Positions 9,734-19,622 of a stretch of 64,000 nucleotides of DNA are shown here, piece by piece. Source of the stretch: Shimia isoporae (GTDB taxonomy: Bacteria; Pseudomonadota; Alphaproteobacteria; Rhodobacterales; Rhodobacteraceae); NCBI RefSeq assembly GCF_004346865.1, contig NZ_SMGR01000004.1, forward strand, positions 62,001 to 126,000. The letters are read 5' to 3'. Position numbers and translations under genes: made by a program. Every line of letters starts with the position of its first letter. Position 1 is the first letter of the stretch. The notes under the pieces are model-generated. The model ran no database searches, was not told the origin of the DNA, and worked only from the letters and a program-made list of their open reading frames with translations.

Positions 9734-10144
9734 GTGGACAACTCCGTGGACAGATCGCCGTGAGGAAGGAGAATTCTTTCTGGAAAGATGTGCGGGATTT
9801 TGCAAGCGGTGGATTTCCCGGGAACCCCAGAACTCCATTCAGAGATTCCCGCACAGTGGATGGGGAAAACTCCTGACGCGGGGATCAACTGAATTATCCA
9901 AGTTCATCCGCAGATTTATCCCCAGCGAAATCAAATTTGTAAATCGGCCAAGCCCTTGTTTTTATGATTTTAAATTTCTCGAAATCAAAATGTGTTCAAA
10001 ACTCATCTGAACATACTCATGTGTGGATAAGTCTTGGGGAAAACCTTTAATCCACAGAAATGAAGCCCCCAACAAAATCATCATCCTTTTCTATATTTCT
10101 TTATTTATTTAGAGAGGACCGAGAGGATCACGGAGACCAAGACC
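9734..10144. other. oriC: Putative chromosomal replication origin (oriC)
   Basis: A 411-bp non-coding interval between divergent maf and hemJ, the longest gene-free stretch in the window. DnaA boxes (consensus TTATCCACA): perfect on the minus strand at 10022-10030; one mismatch at 9733-9741 (minus), 9916-9924 (plus) and 10048-10056 (plus); two mismatches at 9894-9902 (plus). AT-rich tracts occur at about 9926-10015 and 10075-10112 and could serve as the unwinding element. Inverted arms TGTTCA/TGAACA lie at 9993-10013. Genes on both sides are oriented away from it, and parAB with two parS sites is 3-7 kb away. The flanking gene set matches alphaproteobacterial origin neighbourhoods. Confidence 0.75.
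10022..10030 (-). promoter_or_regulatory. Perfect DnaA box
   Basis: TGTGGATAA on the plus strand, the exact complement of the high-affinity DnaA box TTATCCACA. It faces the one-mismatch box TAATCCACA at 10048-10056, with 17 bases between them. Confidence 0.75.
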
Positions 10145-10594
10145 ATGGGATACTTTCTTGTCGATATTTACCCGTACGTGCTCTCCCTTCATATCATGGC
10201 GGTCATCTCTTGGATGGCAGGGATCTTCTATCTCCCCCGTTTGTTTGTGTATCACGCCGAGCGAGCAGAGAAGGGCGACAATCTCGACGAAACGCTGAAG
10301 ATCATGGAGCACAAACTCCAGCGATATATCATGGCGCCGGCCAGTGTTGTCACATGGATGGCCGGTCTCACTCTCGTGTTTACTCCCGGAATCGTGGATT
10401 GGACCGCTATTTGGCCATACACCAAGGCGATCTGTGTTATCGCTATGACGGGCTTCGATCACTGGCTCATGCAGATGCGAAAGAAATTCGAACGAGATGA
10501 GAATACTCTGACCGGCCGTCAGTATCGGATGATGAACGAAGTGCCGACCATCCTGATGGTTGTGATCGTGTTGTCTGTTGTGGTGAAATTCTAA
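10145..10594 (+). CDS. hemJ: Protoporphyrinogen IX oxidase HemJ
   Basis: Membrane protoporphyrinogen oxidase of the HemJ (UPF0093) type, penultimate step of haem synthesis; 149 residues with four hydrophobic helices. The conserved His lies in SLHIMAVISWMAG of helix 1, and basic residues such as KLQRYIMAP are conserved. The ATG at 10145 has GGAG upstream. It is the first gene rightwards from oriC. In Caulobacter hemE borders the origin at this side; here hemE is not next to hemJ. Confidence 0.92.
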   Translation: MGYFLVDIYPYVLSLHIMAVISWMAGIFYLPRLFVYHAERAEKGDNLDETLKIMEHKLQRYIMAPASVVTWMAGLTLVFTPGIVDWTAIWPYTKAICVIAMTGFDHWLMQMRKKFERDENTLTGRQYRMMNEVPTILMVVIVLSVVVKF

Positions 10595-10716
10595 CGAGAA
10601 TTGACTCGCCTCGAGTCAGCGCTTAATTATCTCCCCAACTGGCCCGTCCGGGTCACGTGTCTTCCACATACAAAAATGACGAACCGCTCCCCCAGGGGCG
10701 GCGACAGGATATTTTC

Positions 10717-11988
10717 ATGACACAGGAAAAGCTCGCTCTTGGCGACCTGAAGGCAAAAAGCCCCAAAGACCTTCTGGCGATGGCCGAGGAGCTCGAAATC
10801 GAAAACGCATCCACGATGCGCAAAGGCGAGATGATGTTCCAGATCCTGCGCGAACGCGCGGATGATGGCTGGGAAATCTCTGGAGAAGGTGTGCTCGAGG
10901 TACTTCAGGACGGCTTCGGTTTCCTGCGCTCACCGGAAGCAAACTATCTTCCGGGTCCTGACGACATCTATGTGAGCCCGGAAATGATCCGTCAGCACTC
11001 CCTGCGCACTGGAGACACCGTTGACGGTGTTATGACGGCCCCTGGCGACAACGAGCGCTATTTCGCGCTGACAGGCGTGTCTCAGATCAACTTTGAGGCC
11101 CCTGAGAAGGCCAAGCACAAAATCGCTTTTGACAACCTGACACCTCTCTACCCGGATGAACGTCTAAAGATGGAGATCGAAGATCCGACCATCAAGGACA
11201 AGTCCGCCCGTGTGATCGATCTCGTTGCACCAATCGGTAAAGGTCAGCGTTCCCTGATCGTTGCGCCGCCGCGGACTGGTAAAACAGTGATCCTGCAAAA
11301 CATTGCGCACTCAATCGAAGCCAACCATCCAGAATGCTATTTGATCGTACTGCTCATCGATGAACGTCCTGAAGAGGTCACCGACATGCAGAGATCGGTA
11401 AAAGGCGAAGTTATTTCCTCGACCTTTGACGAACCTGCAACCCGCCACGTTGCGGTGTCCGAAATGGTCATTGAAAAAGCCAAGCGTCTTGTTGAGCATA
11501 AACGAGATGTTGTTATTCTACTCGACTCAATCACAAGACTTGGTAGGGCGTTCAACACTGTCGTGCCGTCATCGGGTAAAGTTCTGACCGGTGGTGTGGA
11601 TGCAAATGCATTGCAACGACCCAAACGCTTCTTTGGTGCCGCTCGTAACATCGAAGAAGGTGGTTCCCTTACCATCATCTCGACGGCTCTGATCGATACC
11701 GGTTCGCGTATGGACGAAGTTATCTTCGAAGAATTCAAAGGTACTGGTAACTCCGAAATCGTTCTCGATCGCAAAGTGGCAGACAAACGTGTCTTCCCGG
11801 CGATTGACATTCTCAAGTCCGGCACCCGGAAAGAGGATCTTCTGGTCGACAAGGGTGATCTGGCGAAAACCTTTGTTCTACGCCGCATCCTCAACCCCAT
11901 GGGTACAACCGATGCCGTCGAGTTCCTGCTTGGCAAACTCAAGCAGACCAAGACCAACTCCGAGTTCTTTGACTCGATGAACACCTAA
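10717..11988 (+). CDS. rho: Transcription termination factor Rho
   Basis: Hexameric RNA helicase that ends transcription at Rho-dependent sites. I use the ATG at 10717 (AGGA upstream), giving 423 residues, the normal length; the frame extends to a GTG at 10657. Seen: N-terminal Rho domain with [14 protein letters not shown], the cold-shock RNA-binding fold with GFGFLRSP, Walker A PPRTGKT, and Walker [16 protein letters not shown]. Only ten bases separate it from mnmE, so they are likely co-transcribed. Confidence 0.95.
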   Translation: MTQEKLALGDLKAKSPKDLLAMAEELEIENASTMRKGEMMFQILRERADDGWEISGEGVLEVLQDGFGFLRSPEANYLPGPDDIYVSPEMIRQHSLRTGDTVDGVMTAPGDNERYFALTGVSQINFEAPEKAKHKIAFDNLTPLYPDERLKMEIEDPTIKDKSARVIDLVAPIGKGQRSLIVAPPRTGKTVILQNIAHSIEANHPECYLIVLLIDERPEEVTDMQRSVKGEVISSTFDEPATRHVAVSEMVIEKAKRLVEHKRDVVILLDSITRLGRAFNTVVPSSGKVLTGGVDANALQRPKRFFGAARNIEEGGSLTIISTALIDTGSRMDEVIFEEFKGTGNSEIVLDRKVADKRVFPAIDILKSGTRKEDLLVDKGDLAKTFVLRRILNPMGTTDAVEFLLGKLKQTKTNSEFFDSMNT

Positions 11989-11998
11989 GGGATCTGTG

Positions 11999-13297
11999 AT
12001 GGCCTATGTGCCGGATACAATTTTCGCCTTAGCAACGGCCCCCGGTAAAGCGGGGGTCGCTGTCGTTCGAGTGTCCGGAACCCGCGCGACTTCCGCGGGC
12101 AGGGCGCTTTTGGGAGAGCTTCCCGGGCCACGCTTCGCATCCTTGAAGACACTGAAGGACGGCCAAGGCCGACGTCTTGATCAGGCTTTGGTTCTCTATT
12201 TCGAGGAGAAGGCAAGCTTCACGGGTGAAGATGTTCTCGAACTGCATTTGCATGGGTCTACAGCGGTTGTGAACGCGGTCCTACGTGAGCTTTCCGAAAT
12301 GGAAGGCCTTCGTTTGGCCGAAGCAGGTGAGTTTACACGACGGGCATTGGAGAATGGTTGTCTGGACCTGGCGCAAGTTGAAGGTCTTGCTGATCTTATA
12401 GACGCAGAAACCGAAGCCCAACGACGCCAGGCCCTGCGCGTTTTGTCAGGTGATCTTGGTGACCTCGCGGGCAAATGGCGCACTGACCTGATCCGTGCCG
12501 CAGCCCTGATCGAAGCAACAATTGACTTTGCTGATGAGGACGTTCCCGTTGACGTGACGCCTGAGGTCGAAGCGCTGCTGGCAGGTGTCCGTACGGAACT
12601 GGATCGGGAAATCGCCGGAGTCGAAACAGCAGAGCGCATTCGAACAGGCTTTGAAGTTGCAATTCTAGGGGCGCCGAATGTCGGAAAGTCCACTCTTTTG
12701 AACGCCCTCGCTGGACGTGAAGCAGCAATAACTTCTGAGTATGCTGGCACCACACGAGACGTGATTGAAGTTCGTATGGAGCTGAATGGCCTGCCTGTGA
12801 CGTTGCTTGACACGGCCGGCCTTCGCGAAACGGACGATCACGTTGAGGGCATCGGAATTCAGCGCGCCCGCGAAAGAGCGGAAGCCGCAGACTTGCGGGT
12901 ATTTTTGAAGTCCGATGAGCAGGAACTAGACTTTGTTCCCATGCCAAATGATGTCATTCGGCTCGCCAAAGCCGATACATTGGAGAATCAGCGAGACGCT
13001 ATCTCCGGAAAGACTGGTTTTGGTATTGGCGAACTTGTTGGTGAGATCACCGAAAAGCTTTCGGAGCAGGCTGGTAGGTCCGGCGTTGCGACGCGTGAAC
13101 GGCATCGGATTGCTATGAAGAGGGCTTCTGAATCTCTGGATGCCGCGCGGGCCGTTCTCGCCTTGGGTCCTGATCATTATGATATTGGTGCAGAAGAGTT
13201 ACGCACCGCGATTCGTGCTCTTGATTCTATTGTCGGGCACGTCGATGTAGAAAACCTGTTGGATGAGATTTTCTCGAGCTTTTGCATTGGCAAATAG
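11999..13297 (+). CDS. mnmE: tRNA uridine-5-carboxymethylaminomethyl(34) GTPase MnmE
   Basis: Works with MnmG to install the cmnm5 group at tRNA wobble U34. The product has 432 residues: an N-terminal folate-binding domain (about 1-115), a helical domain, and an inserted G domain with [14 protein letters not shown] and DTAG. It ends with the catalytic C-terminal CIGK. The ATG at 11999 has AAGGGA upstream; a GTG three bases earlier is also in frame. mnmG follows after 15 bases, so both subunits are made together. Confidence 0.95.
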   Translation: MAYVPDTIFALATAPGKAGVAVVRVSGTRATSAGRALLGELPGPRFASLKTLKDGQGRRLDQALVLYFEEKASFTGEDVLELHLHGSTAVVNAVLRELSEMEGLRLAEAGEFTRRALENGCLDLAQVEGLADLIDAETEAQRRQALRVLSGDLGDLAGKWRTDLIRAAALIEATIDFADEDVPVDVTPEVEALLAGVRTELDREIAGVETAERIRTGFEVAILGAPNVGKSTLLNALAGREAAITSEYAGTTRDVIEVRMELNGLPVTLLDTAGLRETDDHVEGIGIQRARERAEAADLRVFLKSDEQELDFVPMPNDVIRLAKADTLENQRDAISGKTGFGIGELVGEITEKLSEQAGRSGVATRERHRIAMKRASESLDAARAVLALGPDHYDIGAEELRTAIRALDSIVGHVDVENLLDEIFSSFCIGK

Positions 13298-13312
13298 CGA
13301 TCGGAGAGGGGA

Positions 13313-15184
13313 GTGTTTCACGTGAAACATTTTGACGTCATTGTTGTTGGTGGTGGTCATGCCGGCGCTGATGCGGCTACAGCTTCAGCTCGCATGGGCG
13401 CACAGACAGCGCTTGTGACGCTGAAAAAATCTGGTATCGGCGTGATGTCTTGCAACCCTGCTATTGGCGGGCTTGGTAAAGGCCATCTCGTGCGTGAAGT
13501 AGATGCACTTGATGGTGTCATGGGGCGGATCGCGGACAAAGCGGGTATACAGTTTCGTCTTCTGAACCGAAGAAAAGGGCCTGCGGTTCAAGGGCCTCGC
13601 GCACAGTCTGACCGAAGGATCTATCGCACAGAAATGCTGTCCGAAATTGAATCGACACCTAACTTGACGATTGTCGAGGGAGAGGTCACCGATTTCAGAA
13701 TGGAAGGACAAGCCGTTCGGGGAGTTGTTCTCGCTGATGGCGTCGAAATTCAGGCTCATGCGGTTGTGCTTACAACCGGCACTTTTCTCCGTGGTGTGAT
13801 CCATATCGGCGATGTCTCTCATTCAGGCGGTCGGATGGGCGACAACGCATCGATTAAGTTGGCGGAACGCATCGATAGTTTCGGTCTGCCACTGGGTCGA
13901 TTGAAAACCGGAACACCGCCACGATTGAATGGAAAAACCATTAAGTGGGACCTGCTCGACAGCCAACCCGGCGATGATCTGCCAGTCATGTTCTCTTTTT
14001 TGAATAAGGCGCCGACGGCCCGTCAGATTGCATGTGGTATCACTCACACAAATTCAAAAACACACGACATCATCCGGAATAATCTTGATCGATCGGCAAT
14101 GTATGGTGGCCACATCGAGGGTGTTGGTCCGCGCTATTGCCCATCTATAGAAGACAAAATCGTGCGCTTTGCAGATAAGGATTCCCATCAGATCTTTTTG
14201 GAGCCTGAAGGTTTGGATGACGACACAGTGTATCCGAACGGTATCTCCACGTCATTGCCTGTGGATGTTCAGGAAGACTATGTACGCTCAATCTATGCTT
14301 TGGAGGATGTTGAAATTCTCCAACCTGGTTACGCCATCGAATATGACTATGTTGACCCGCGTGCATTGGATGCCGCACTAGGCGTCAAAGGTGTAGAAGG
14401 TCTTTATCTTGCAGGCCAGATCAACGGCACCACTGGATATGAGGAAGCCGCTGCTCAAGGTTTGGTCGCTGGGCTAAATGCGGCTTTGTCCGCGCAGGGC
14501 AGGGATCCTCATTACTTTAGCCGATCTGACAGCTATATCGGGGTGATGGTTGACGACCTGATTACCCGGGGCGTGACGGAGCCCTACCGTATGTTCACCA
14601 GTCGGGCTGAATTTCGCTTGTCTCTACGTGCTGACAACGCTGACCAAAGACTGACACCAATCGGTGAAACCCTGGGTTTGATCGGTGAAGACCGACGTCG
14701 GATTTTTGGAGCGAAGTTGGAGAAGTTGGTTTCTGGGCGCGCGCTCCTCGAAAAGGAGGCGCTTACTCCACGAGAAATCAATGCGGCGGGCATTGCGGTC
14801 AACCAGGATGGTAATCGCCGAACGGCCTTTCAGGTCCTCGCCTTTCCCGAAGTTGGTTTTGACGATCTCTTGCCAATCGACCCTGCCTTCGAGGACGTTG
14901 ACCTGGAGACTCGCGGGCAACTGGAAAAAGACGCACTTTATGCCAACTATATCGAGCGCCAGAAGCGAGATGTTGAGGCGATGAAGCGTGACGAAAGCCA
15001 ATTGATCCCATCGGACTTCGATTTTGATGGAATCGAGGGGCTATCCAACGAACTCAAAAGCAAATTGAACAACGCCCGTCCTGCAAACCTTGGGCAGGCA
15101 GGTCGACTCGACGGAATGACGCCCGCTGCCTTGACGCTCTTGTTGGCTAAATTGCGTCAGGCCAAACGGGAAAAGTCGGCTTGA
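13313..15184 (+). CDS. mnmG: tRNA uridine-5-carboxymethylaminomethyl(34) synthesis enzyme MnmG
   Basis: FAD-dependent partner of MnmE for wobble-uridine modification; 623 residues. The FAD-binding GGGHAG motif is at about residues 12-17, and the family signatures [13 protein letters not shown] and KTGTPPR follow. The GTG start at 13313 lies at the edge of a perfect parS site, so the first codons (FHVKH) are dictated by that site. GGAGAGGGG upstream is a strong ribosome binding site. Confidence 0.96.
   Translation: MFHVKHFDVIVVGGGHAGADAATASARMGAQTALVTLKKSGIGVMSCNPAIGGLGKGHLVREVDALDGVMGRIADKAGIQFRLLNRRKGPAVQGPRAQSDRRIYRTEMLSEIESTPNLTIVEGEVTDFRMEGQAVRGVVLADGVEIQAHAVVLTTGTFLRGVIHIGDVSHSGGRMGDNASIKLAERIDSFGLPLGRLKTGTPPRLNGKTIKWDLLDSQPGDDLPVMFSFLNKAPTARQIACGITHTNSKTHDIIRNNLDRSAMYGGHIEGVGPRYCPSIEDKIVRFADKDSHQIFLEPEGLDDDTVYPNGISTSLPVDVQEDYVRSIYALEDVEILQPGYAIEYDYVDPRALDAALGVKGVEGLYLAGQINGTTGYEEAAAQGLVAGLNAALSAQGRDPHYFSRSDSYIGVMVDDLITRGVTEPYRMFTSRAEFRLSLRADNADQRLTPIGETLGLIGEDRRRIFGAKLEKLVSGRALLEKEALTPREINAAGIAVNQDGNRRTAFQVLAFPEVGFDDLLPIDPAFEDVDLETRGQLEKDALYANYIERQKRDVEAMKRDESQLIPSDFDFDGIEGLSNELKSKLNNARPANLGQAGRLDGMTPAALTLLLAKLRQAKREKSA
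13314..13329. other. parS: Perfect parS site in the mnmG start
   Basis: Exact match to the 16-bp palindrome TGTTTCACGTGAAACA bound by chromosomal ParB. It begins at the second base of the mnmG GTG start codon. ParB bound here would sit over the translation start region of mnmG. Confidence 0.93.
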
Positions 15185-15807
15185 TGGCAATTCCCGACCG
15201 AATTCTGGCTGACCTCAATGTTTCACGTGAAACATCTGAACGACTCAAACAGCTTGCCGACATGCTGATTAAGTGGAATCCGCGCATCAACCTGGTGTCC
15301 AAATCCACAATTGCGGATCTTTGGACCCGCCACATTTTGGATTCGGCCCAAGTACTGAAAATTGCTCCACCCACAACATCACACTGGGTGGACATTGGAA
15401 GTGGCGGTGGTTTTCCAGGTCTTGTTATTGCGCTCATGTGCGCCGAGCCCGAGGCGCCCCAAAAAGTGACGCTGATCGAGTCAGATCAGAGAAAATGCGC
15501 CTTTCTGCGGTCCGTGTTGCGTGAAACTGGAGTTCCAGCCACTGTAATCAGCCAAAGAATTGAGCAAACTGAGCCGCAGAAAGCATCTGTTCTGAGCGCT
15601 CGCGCACTGGCCGATCTGAATATGCTTTTTGGCTTTGCCGAACGCCACCTTTCCACCGGAGGACTGGCGCTGTTTCCCAAAGGTGCCACTTGGGAAAAAG
15701 AAATCGCCGATGCAAAGGAATCGTGGTCTTTTCAAGTGGATGCCATTCAAAGTATCACGGAACCCCAGGCAGTAATTTTGAAGGTCGGAGAACTCAATCG
15801 TGTCTGA
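15184..15807 (+). CDS. rsmG: 16S rRNA (guanine(527)-N7)-methyltransferase RsmG
   Basis: Methylates G527 of 16S rRNA using S-adenosylmethionine; 207 residues. The SAM-binding loop is VDIGSGGGFPGL near residue 70. The ATG at 15184 overlaps the last base of the mnmG stop codon. Codons 12-17 (NVSRET) contain the second parS site. parA overlaps its 3' end by eight bases, making mnmG-rsmG-parA one coupled run. Confidence 0.95.
   Translation: MAIPDRILADLNVSRETSERLKQLADMLIKWNPRINLVSKSTIADLWTRHILDSAQVLKIAPPTTSHWVDIGSGGGFPGLVIALMCAEPEAPQKVTLIESDQRKCAFLRSVLRETGVPATVISQRIEQTEPQKASVLSARALADLNMLFGFAERHLSTGGLALFPKGATWEKEIADAKESWSFQVDAIQSITEPQAVILKVGELNRV
15219..15234. other. parS: Perfect parS site inside rsmG
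   Basis: Second exact copy of TGTTTCACGTGAAACA, 1.9 kb from the first. It is read in a different frame from the mnmG copy (here it encodes VSRET), so conservation is of the DNA, not of the peptide. Confidence 0.93.
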
Positions 15808-16609
15808 TCCGTCGCGGCCCAAAGGCCCCAAAATCATCGCGGTCGCAAATCAAAAAGGCGGTGTTGGCAAAACAACGACGGCCATAAACCTCGCTTCCGC
15901 ACTCACGGAAGAAGGCTGTAAAGTTTTACTGGTCGATTTGGATCCTCAAGGCAACGCTTCGACGGGCCTGGGAGTGGATATTGAGGACCGGGAATACACC
16001 ACCTATGATCTTATTCTGGGGGAAGTAGAGCTCGGCGATGTCATTCAGACATCTGACGTTCCTGGAATGTCTATCGTGCCAGCAACTGTAGATCTCAGCT
16101 CCGCTGACATTGAGCTCATGTCCAACGAAAAGCGCAGCTTTCTTTTGCACGATGCTCTGCGTCAAACGCCAATGGACCGGTATGAATTTGACTACATCCT
16201 CATTGATTGCCCGCCGTCGCTGAATTTGCTGACAGTGAACGCTATGATTGCGTCCGACTCTGTTCTTATCCCGCTCCAAAGCGAGTTCTTCGCTCTCGAG
16301 GGTTTGTCTCAGCTTATGTTCACGGTCAGGGAGGTGCGACAAACGGCCAACGAGGCCTTGCGTATTGAAGGCGTGGTTTTGACAATGTTTGATGCGCGCA
16401 ACAACCTGTCCCAGCAAGTTGAGCAAGATGCGCGCGATAACCTCGGAGACCTGGTTTTCGAAACAAAAATCCCGCGAAATGTGCGCGTTTCAGAGGCGCC
16501 CTCTTTTGCACAGCCTGTGACGGAGTATGATCCAGCTTCCAAGGGGGCGGAGGCTTACCGCCTTCTTGCCAAGGAACTCTTGGCCAAACACAACAAAATA
16601 GCGGCGTAA
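15800..16609 (+). CDS. parA: Chromosome partitioning ATPase ParA
   Basis: Dimeric ATPase that binds DNA non-specifically and pulls ParB-parS complexes; 269 residues. The deviant Walker A KGGVGKTT is at about residues 19-26, followed by DLDPQGNAS and the Walker B region ILIDCPPS. The start is a GTG inside the rsmG 3' end. It lies directly before parB and close to both parS sites, consistent with chromosomal rather than plasmid partitioning. Confidence 0.95.
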   Translation: MSDPSRPKGPKIIAVANQKGGVGKTTTAINLASALTEEGCKVLLVDLDPQGNASTGLGVDIEDREYTTYDLILGEVELGDVIQTSDVPGMSIVPATVDLSSADIELMSNEKRSFLLHDALRQTPMDRYEFDYILIDCPPSLNLLTVNAMIASDSVLIPLQSEFFALEGLSQLMFTVREVRQTANEALRIEGVVLTMFDARNNLSQQVEQDARDNLGDLVFETKIPRNVRVSEAPSFAQPVTEYDPASKGAEAYRLLAKELLAKHNKIAA

Positions 16610-16624
16610 TTGGGGGAGCACCAA

Positions 16625-17518
16625 ATGGCTGAAAAGAGAAAGACGCGTGGTTTGGGCCGAGGGCTGAGCGCTCTGATGGCAGATGTGACCGAAGATAACT
16701 CCCGCCAGCAGACCGAGGAACCTTCTCGGCGACCCGATATGGTCGTTCCGATTGAACAGATTGTGCCAAATCCGGATCAGCCGCGAAGAGATTTTACGCC
16801 TGATCAACTGGAAGAATTGGCAAACTCAATCCGGGAAAAGGGCGTTATTCAGCCCCTGATCGTGCGTAAGAAAGGCTCTGACAAATTTGAAATTGTCGCA
16901 GGTGAACGCCGGTGGCGGGCGTCTCAGATGGCGCAGCTGCATGAGCTGCCAATCGTTGTGCGGGAGTATGACGACACGGAAGTGCTCGAAATTGCTATTA
17001 TTGAAAACATTCAACGAGCTGATCTGAACCCGGTTGAAGAGGCGATGGGGTATCGTCAGCTGATGGAGAAATTCGGCCACACTCAAGAAAAGCTTTCCGA
17101 AGCGCTTGGCAAGAGCCGCAGTCACATAGCCAACTTGATGCGACTTTTAAATCTACCGGATGATGTGCTTGCACACCTCAAATCCGGAGAGCTATCAGCC
17201 GGGCATGCCCGGGCACTGATTACATCAGACAACGCCAGCGATCTGGCGAAGAAGGTCATCAAGGGTGGTTTGTCGGTTCGTCAGACCGAACAATTGGCTA
17301 AAAAAACAGGCTCTCTCGTCGAGCAAAATAAAAAATCCCGACCAAAGACCCGTAAGGACGCCGACACAGTCGCTCTAGAAGGCGATCTTTCGGCGAATTT
17401 AGGCATGAAAGTCAGTGTAGACCACACAACTGGCGGAGAATCTGGAAAAATTACCGTTTCTTATCAAACACTTGATGAGCTGGACGAATTGTGTCGAATT
17501 CTGACTGCTAACCGTTAG
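16625..17518 (+). CDS. parB: Chromosome partitioning protein ParB
   Basis: Site-specific CTP-dependent DNA clamp that loads at parS; 297 residues. The N-terminus carries the ParA-interacting GLGRGLSALM. The CTP-binding domain has GERRWRAS, the recognition helix-turn-helix covers KLSEALGKSRSHIANLMR, and a C-terminal dimer domain closes the protein. The ATG at 16625 is preceded by GGGGGA. The 3' end overlaps the convergent DUF454 gene by 11 bases. Confidence 0.95.
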   Translation: MAEKRKTRGLGRGLSALMADVTEDNSRQQTEEPSRRPDMVVPIEQIVPNPDQPRRDFTPDQLEELANSIREKGVIQPLIVRKKGSDKFEIVAGERRWRASQMAQLHELPIVVREYDDTEVLEIAIIENIQRADLNPVEEAMGYRQLMEKFGHTQEKLSEALGKSRSHIANLMRLLNLPDDVLAHLKSGELSAGHARALITSDNASDLAKKVIKGGLSVRQTEQLAKKTGSLVEQNKKSRPKTRKDADTVALEGDLSANLGMKVSVDHTTGGESGKITVSYQTLDELDELCRILTANR

Positions 17519-17861
17519 GTCGCGTCCAGATGAAAAAAAGTACTGCGCTCAAAACCACTGCTTGAATGGCCAAAACGGTAGTTTTGACACCTAAAACCAG
17601 CGAAACTCCAAAAACAACGGCAATAGACAGTGTTGCTGCCCTTTTTGCACTTGGACGGATCGCACCACTGCGTTGCCAGTCTTCGATCATCGGGCCAAAT
17701 GACTTGTGTGCCAAAAGCCAGTTGTGAAGCCGTTCTGACGAGCGCGCAAAACAAAAGGCGGCGAGCAGGAGAAACGGTACGGTTGGCAACAAAGGCAACA
17801 CCACCCCAACCAGGCCAAACGCAAGCGCAAGCAAACCGCCAATCAGCCAAAGGATGCGCAT
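17508..17861 (-). CDS. DUF454 (YbaN-like) membrane protein
   Basis: Small integral membrane protein of 117 residues, function unknown. It has an N-terminal hydrophobic region containing GLVGVVLPLLPTVPF, the family's conserved LP-LPT-PF pattern, followed by FARSSERLHNWL and two further hydrophobic helices. The ATG at 17861 overlaps the hemW stop by one base. The 3' end runs 11 bases into the end of parB on the opposite strand. Confidence 0.88.
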   Translation of the reverse strand: MRILWLIGGLLALAFGLVGVVLPLLPTVPFLLLAAFCFARSSERLHNWLLAHKSFGPMIEDWQRSGAIRPSAKRAATLSIAVVFGVSLVLGVKTTVLAIQAVVLSAVLFFIWTRPNG

Positions 17862-19018
17862 CAATCTGCCAGCAGTTCGGCCAGCACCGAATTCAGCACC
17901 ATGCGCCCTTGTGGCAAGACCCGCAATGTGTCGCCTTCTCGCGCGATCATGCCAAGATCAAACAAACTTTCCATGCGACGCCCTTCCAGCGGTTGTCCAG
18001 CCAACGCCTCGTACCGTGACAGGCTCACACCTTCGGTCAAGCGCAATCCCATCAAAAGAAGTTCAGCGGCCTGTCCCTCTCGTGAAATCGCTTCTCTCAG
18101 GCTCTCTCCGGTGCCGGCTTCCGACGCCTCAAGCCATTTGGACGGATTGCGCCAGCTTTCAATTGCTTGTCGCTGACCGCTCAGGGTTAAGCGCGCATGG
18201 GCGCCCGGACCAATCCCGACATAGTCACCGTAGCGCCAATAAATCCTATTGTGGCGAGACTCGGAGCCCTCAGCCGCATAATTTGATACCTCATAGGGCA
18301 ACATGCCTGCTTCAGCGCAGACTTCCTGCGTTACCTCATACATGTCGGCTGCCAGATCGTCCTCGGGCAAACCACGTAATTTGCCACGCTCGTACCTGTC
18401 CCCAAAGGCGGTGCCTTGTTCAATTGTGAGTTGATATAGTGACAAGTGGTCAATCGCCATAGACAGCGCTTCCCGAAGTTCGGATTTCCAATCTTCAAGC
18501 GTCTGATCCTGTCGGGCATAAATCAGGTCAAAGCTGACCCGATCAAAAGCATTTCTCGCAATATCAAAGGCTTCTTTTGCTTCACTAACCGTGTGAATGC
18601 GTCCCAAACGCTGCAAATCGCGATCATTCAATGCCTGAATGCCCATCGAAATCCGGTTCACGCCACCATCTCGAAAGGCGACAAACTTGCCAGCTTCCAC
18701 CGATCCTGGATTCGCCTCTAAGGTGATCTCCATATCATTGGATGTTGGCCATAGTTGCCGCACCCTTTCAAGAATGGCCGCAACCATTTCGGGGTCCATC
18801 AAACTTGGTGTGCCACCGCCAAAAAATACCGTGTTTAAGACGCGGCCAGCAGTCTCTGCGGCAATCCGGTCCAGCTCGCTCAAATAGGCTCTAAGCCAGC
18901 GCGATTGATCAATTTCGCGGCTCACATGGCTGTTGAAATCGCAATACGGGCACTTGGCCTGACAGAACGGCCAATGGACATAAAGCCCAAACCCGCCATT
19001 CTGCCAATCGTCACTCAA
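17861..19018 (-). CDS. hemW: Radical SAM family haem chaperone HemW
   Basis: Radical SAM protein formerly annotated as coproporphyrinogen III oxidase-like; HemW proteins bind haem and deliver it to targets. The 385-residue product has the CxxxCxxC cluster (Cys19, Cys23, Cys26) followed by the F of CDF that distinguishes HemW, a GGGTPS motif, and the C-terminal HemN-like domain. Start is TTG at 19018, overlapping rdgB by eight bases, with AAGGG upstream. True HemN-type oxidase activity is unlikely but not excluded by sequence. Confidence 0.92.
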   Translation of the reverse strand: MSDDWQNGGFGLYVHWPFCQAKCPYCDFNSHVSREIDQSRWLRAYLSELDRIAAETAGRVLNTVFFGGGTPSLMDPEMVAAILERVRQLWPTSNDMEITLEANPGSVEAGKFVAFRDGGVNRISMGIQALNDRDLQRLGRIHTVSEAKEAFDIARNAFDRVSFDLIYARQDQTLEDWKSELREALSMAIDHLSLYQLTIEQGTAFGDRYERGKLRGLPEDDLAADMYEVTQEVCAEAGMLPYEVSNYAAEGSESRHNRIYWRYGDYVGIGPGAHARLTLSGQRQAIESWRNPSKWLEASEAGTGESLREAISREGQAAELLLMGLRLTEGVSLSRYEALAGQPLEGRRMESLFDLGMIAREGDTLRVLPQGRMVLNSVLAELLAD

Positions 19019-19622
19019 AACAACCCTTCACAAAGGCTTCTACCGCTCGTCCGCGGTGGCTGATCTTGTTTTTCTCCCAGCGATCCATTTCGGCAAAGGT
19101 AATGTCGTGCCCGTCTGGAACAAACATCGGATCATACCCAAACCCGTCTTTGCCGCGCATGGGCCAAACGAGATGCCCCGGTGCGACCCCTTCAAAAACT
19201 TCGTCATGACCGTCAGGCCAGGCAAGCACCAAAGTCGACCGGAATTGCGCCAATCGCGGATGCGGCGCGTCAATCGCCTCAAGCTCATTGTGCGCACGTG
19301 TCATTGCCAGAACAAAATCGCGACCGTTTTCTGTTTCTGCCCAGTCCGCTGTGTAGACACCTGGCGCTCCGTTTAATGCGTCGATGGTAATCCCACTGTC
19401 ATCTGAAAGCGCCGGTAGGCCAGTTGCTTTCGCTGCCGCATGGGCCTTGATCCGTGCGTTTCCGACAAAAGTGTCTTCGGTTTCTTCTGGCTCCGGTAGA
19501 TCCATTTCTGCGGCACCAACTACACTCACCCCAAAGGGCTCAAGAAGATGTATCATCTCCTCGAGCTTGCCTTTGTTGTGGGTCGCCATCAGCAGCTTTT
19601 TGTCCGTGAACTTTCGGGTCAT
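19011..19622 (-). CDS. rdgB: XTP/dITP diphosphatase RdgB
   Basis: Hydrolyses deaminated purine nucleotides (XTP, dITP) to monophosphates, preventing their use in DNA and RNA; 203 residues. Motifs: [11 protein letters not shown] at the N-terminus, the metal-binding ALSDDSGI, and DGFGYDPMF. It sits in the rph-rdgB-hemW operon with overlaps of four and eight bases. Confidence 0.94.
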   Translation of the reverse strand: MTRKFTDKKLLMATHNKGKLEEMIHLLEPFGVSVVGAAEMDLPEPEETEDTFVGNARIKAHAAAKATGLPALSDDSGITIDALNGAPGVYTADWAETENGRDFVLAMTRAHNELEAIDAPHPRLAQFRSTLVLAWPDGHDEVFEGVAPGHLVWPMRGKDGFGYDPMFVPDGHDITFAEMDRWEKNKISHRGRAVEAFVKGCFE

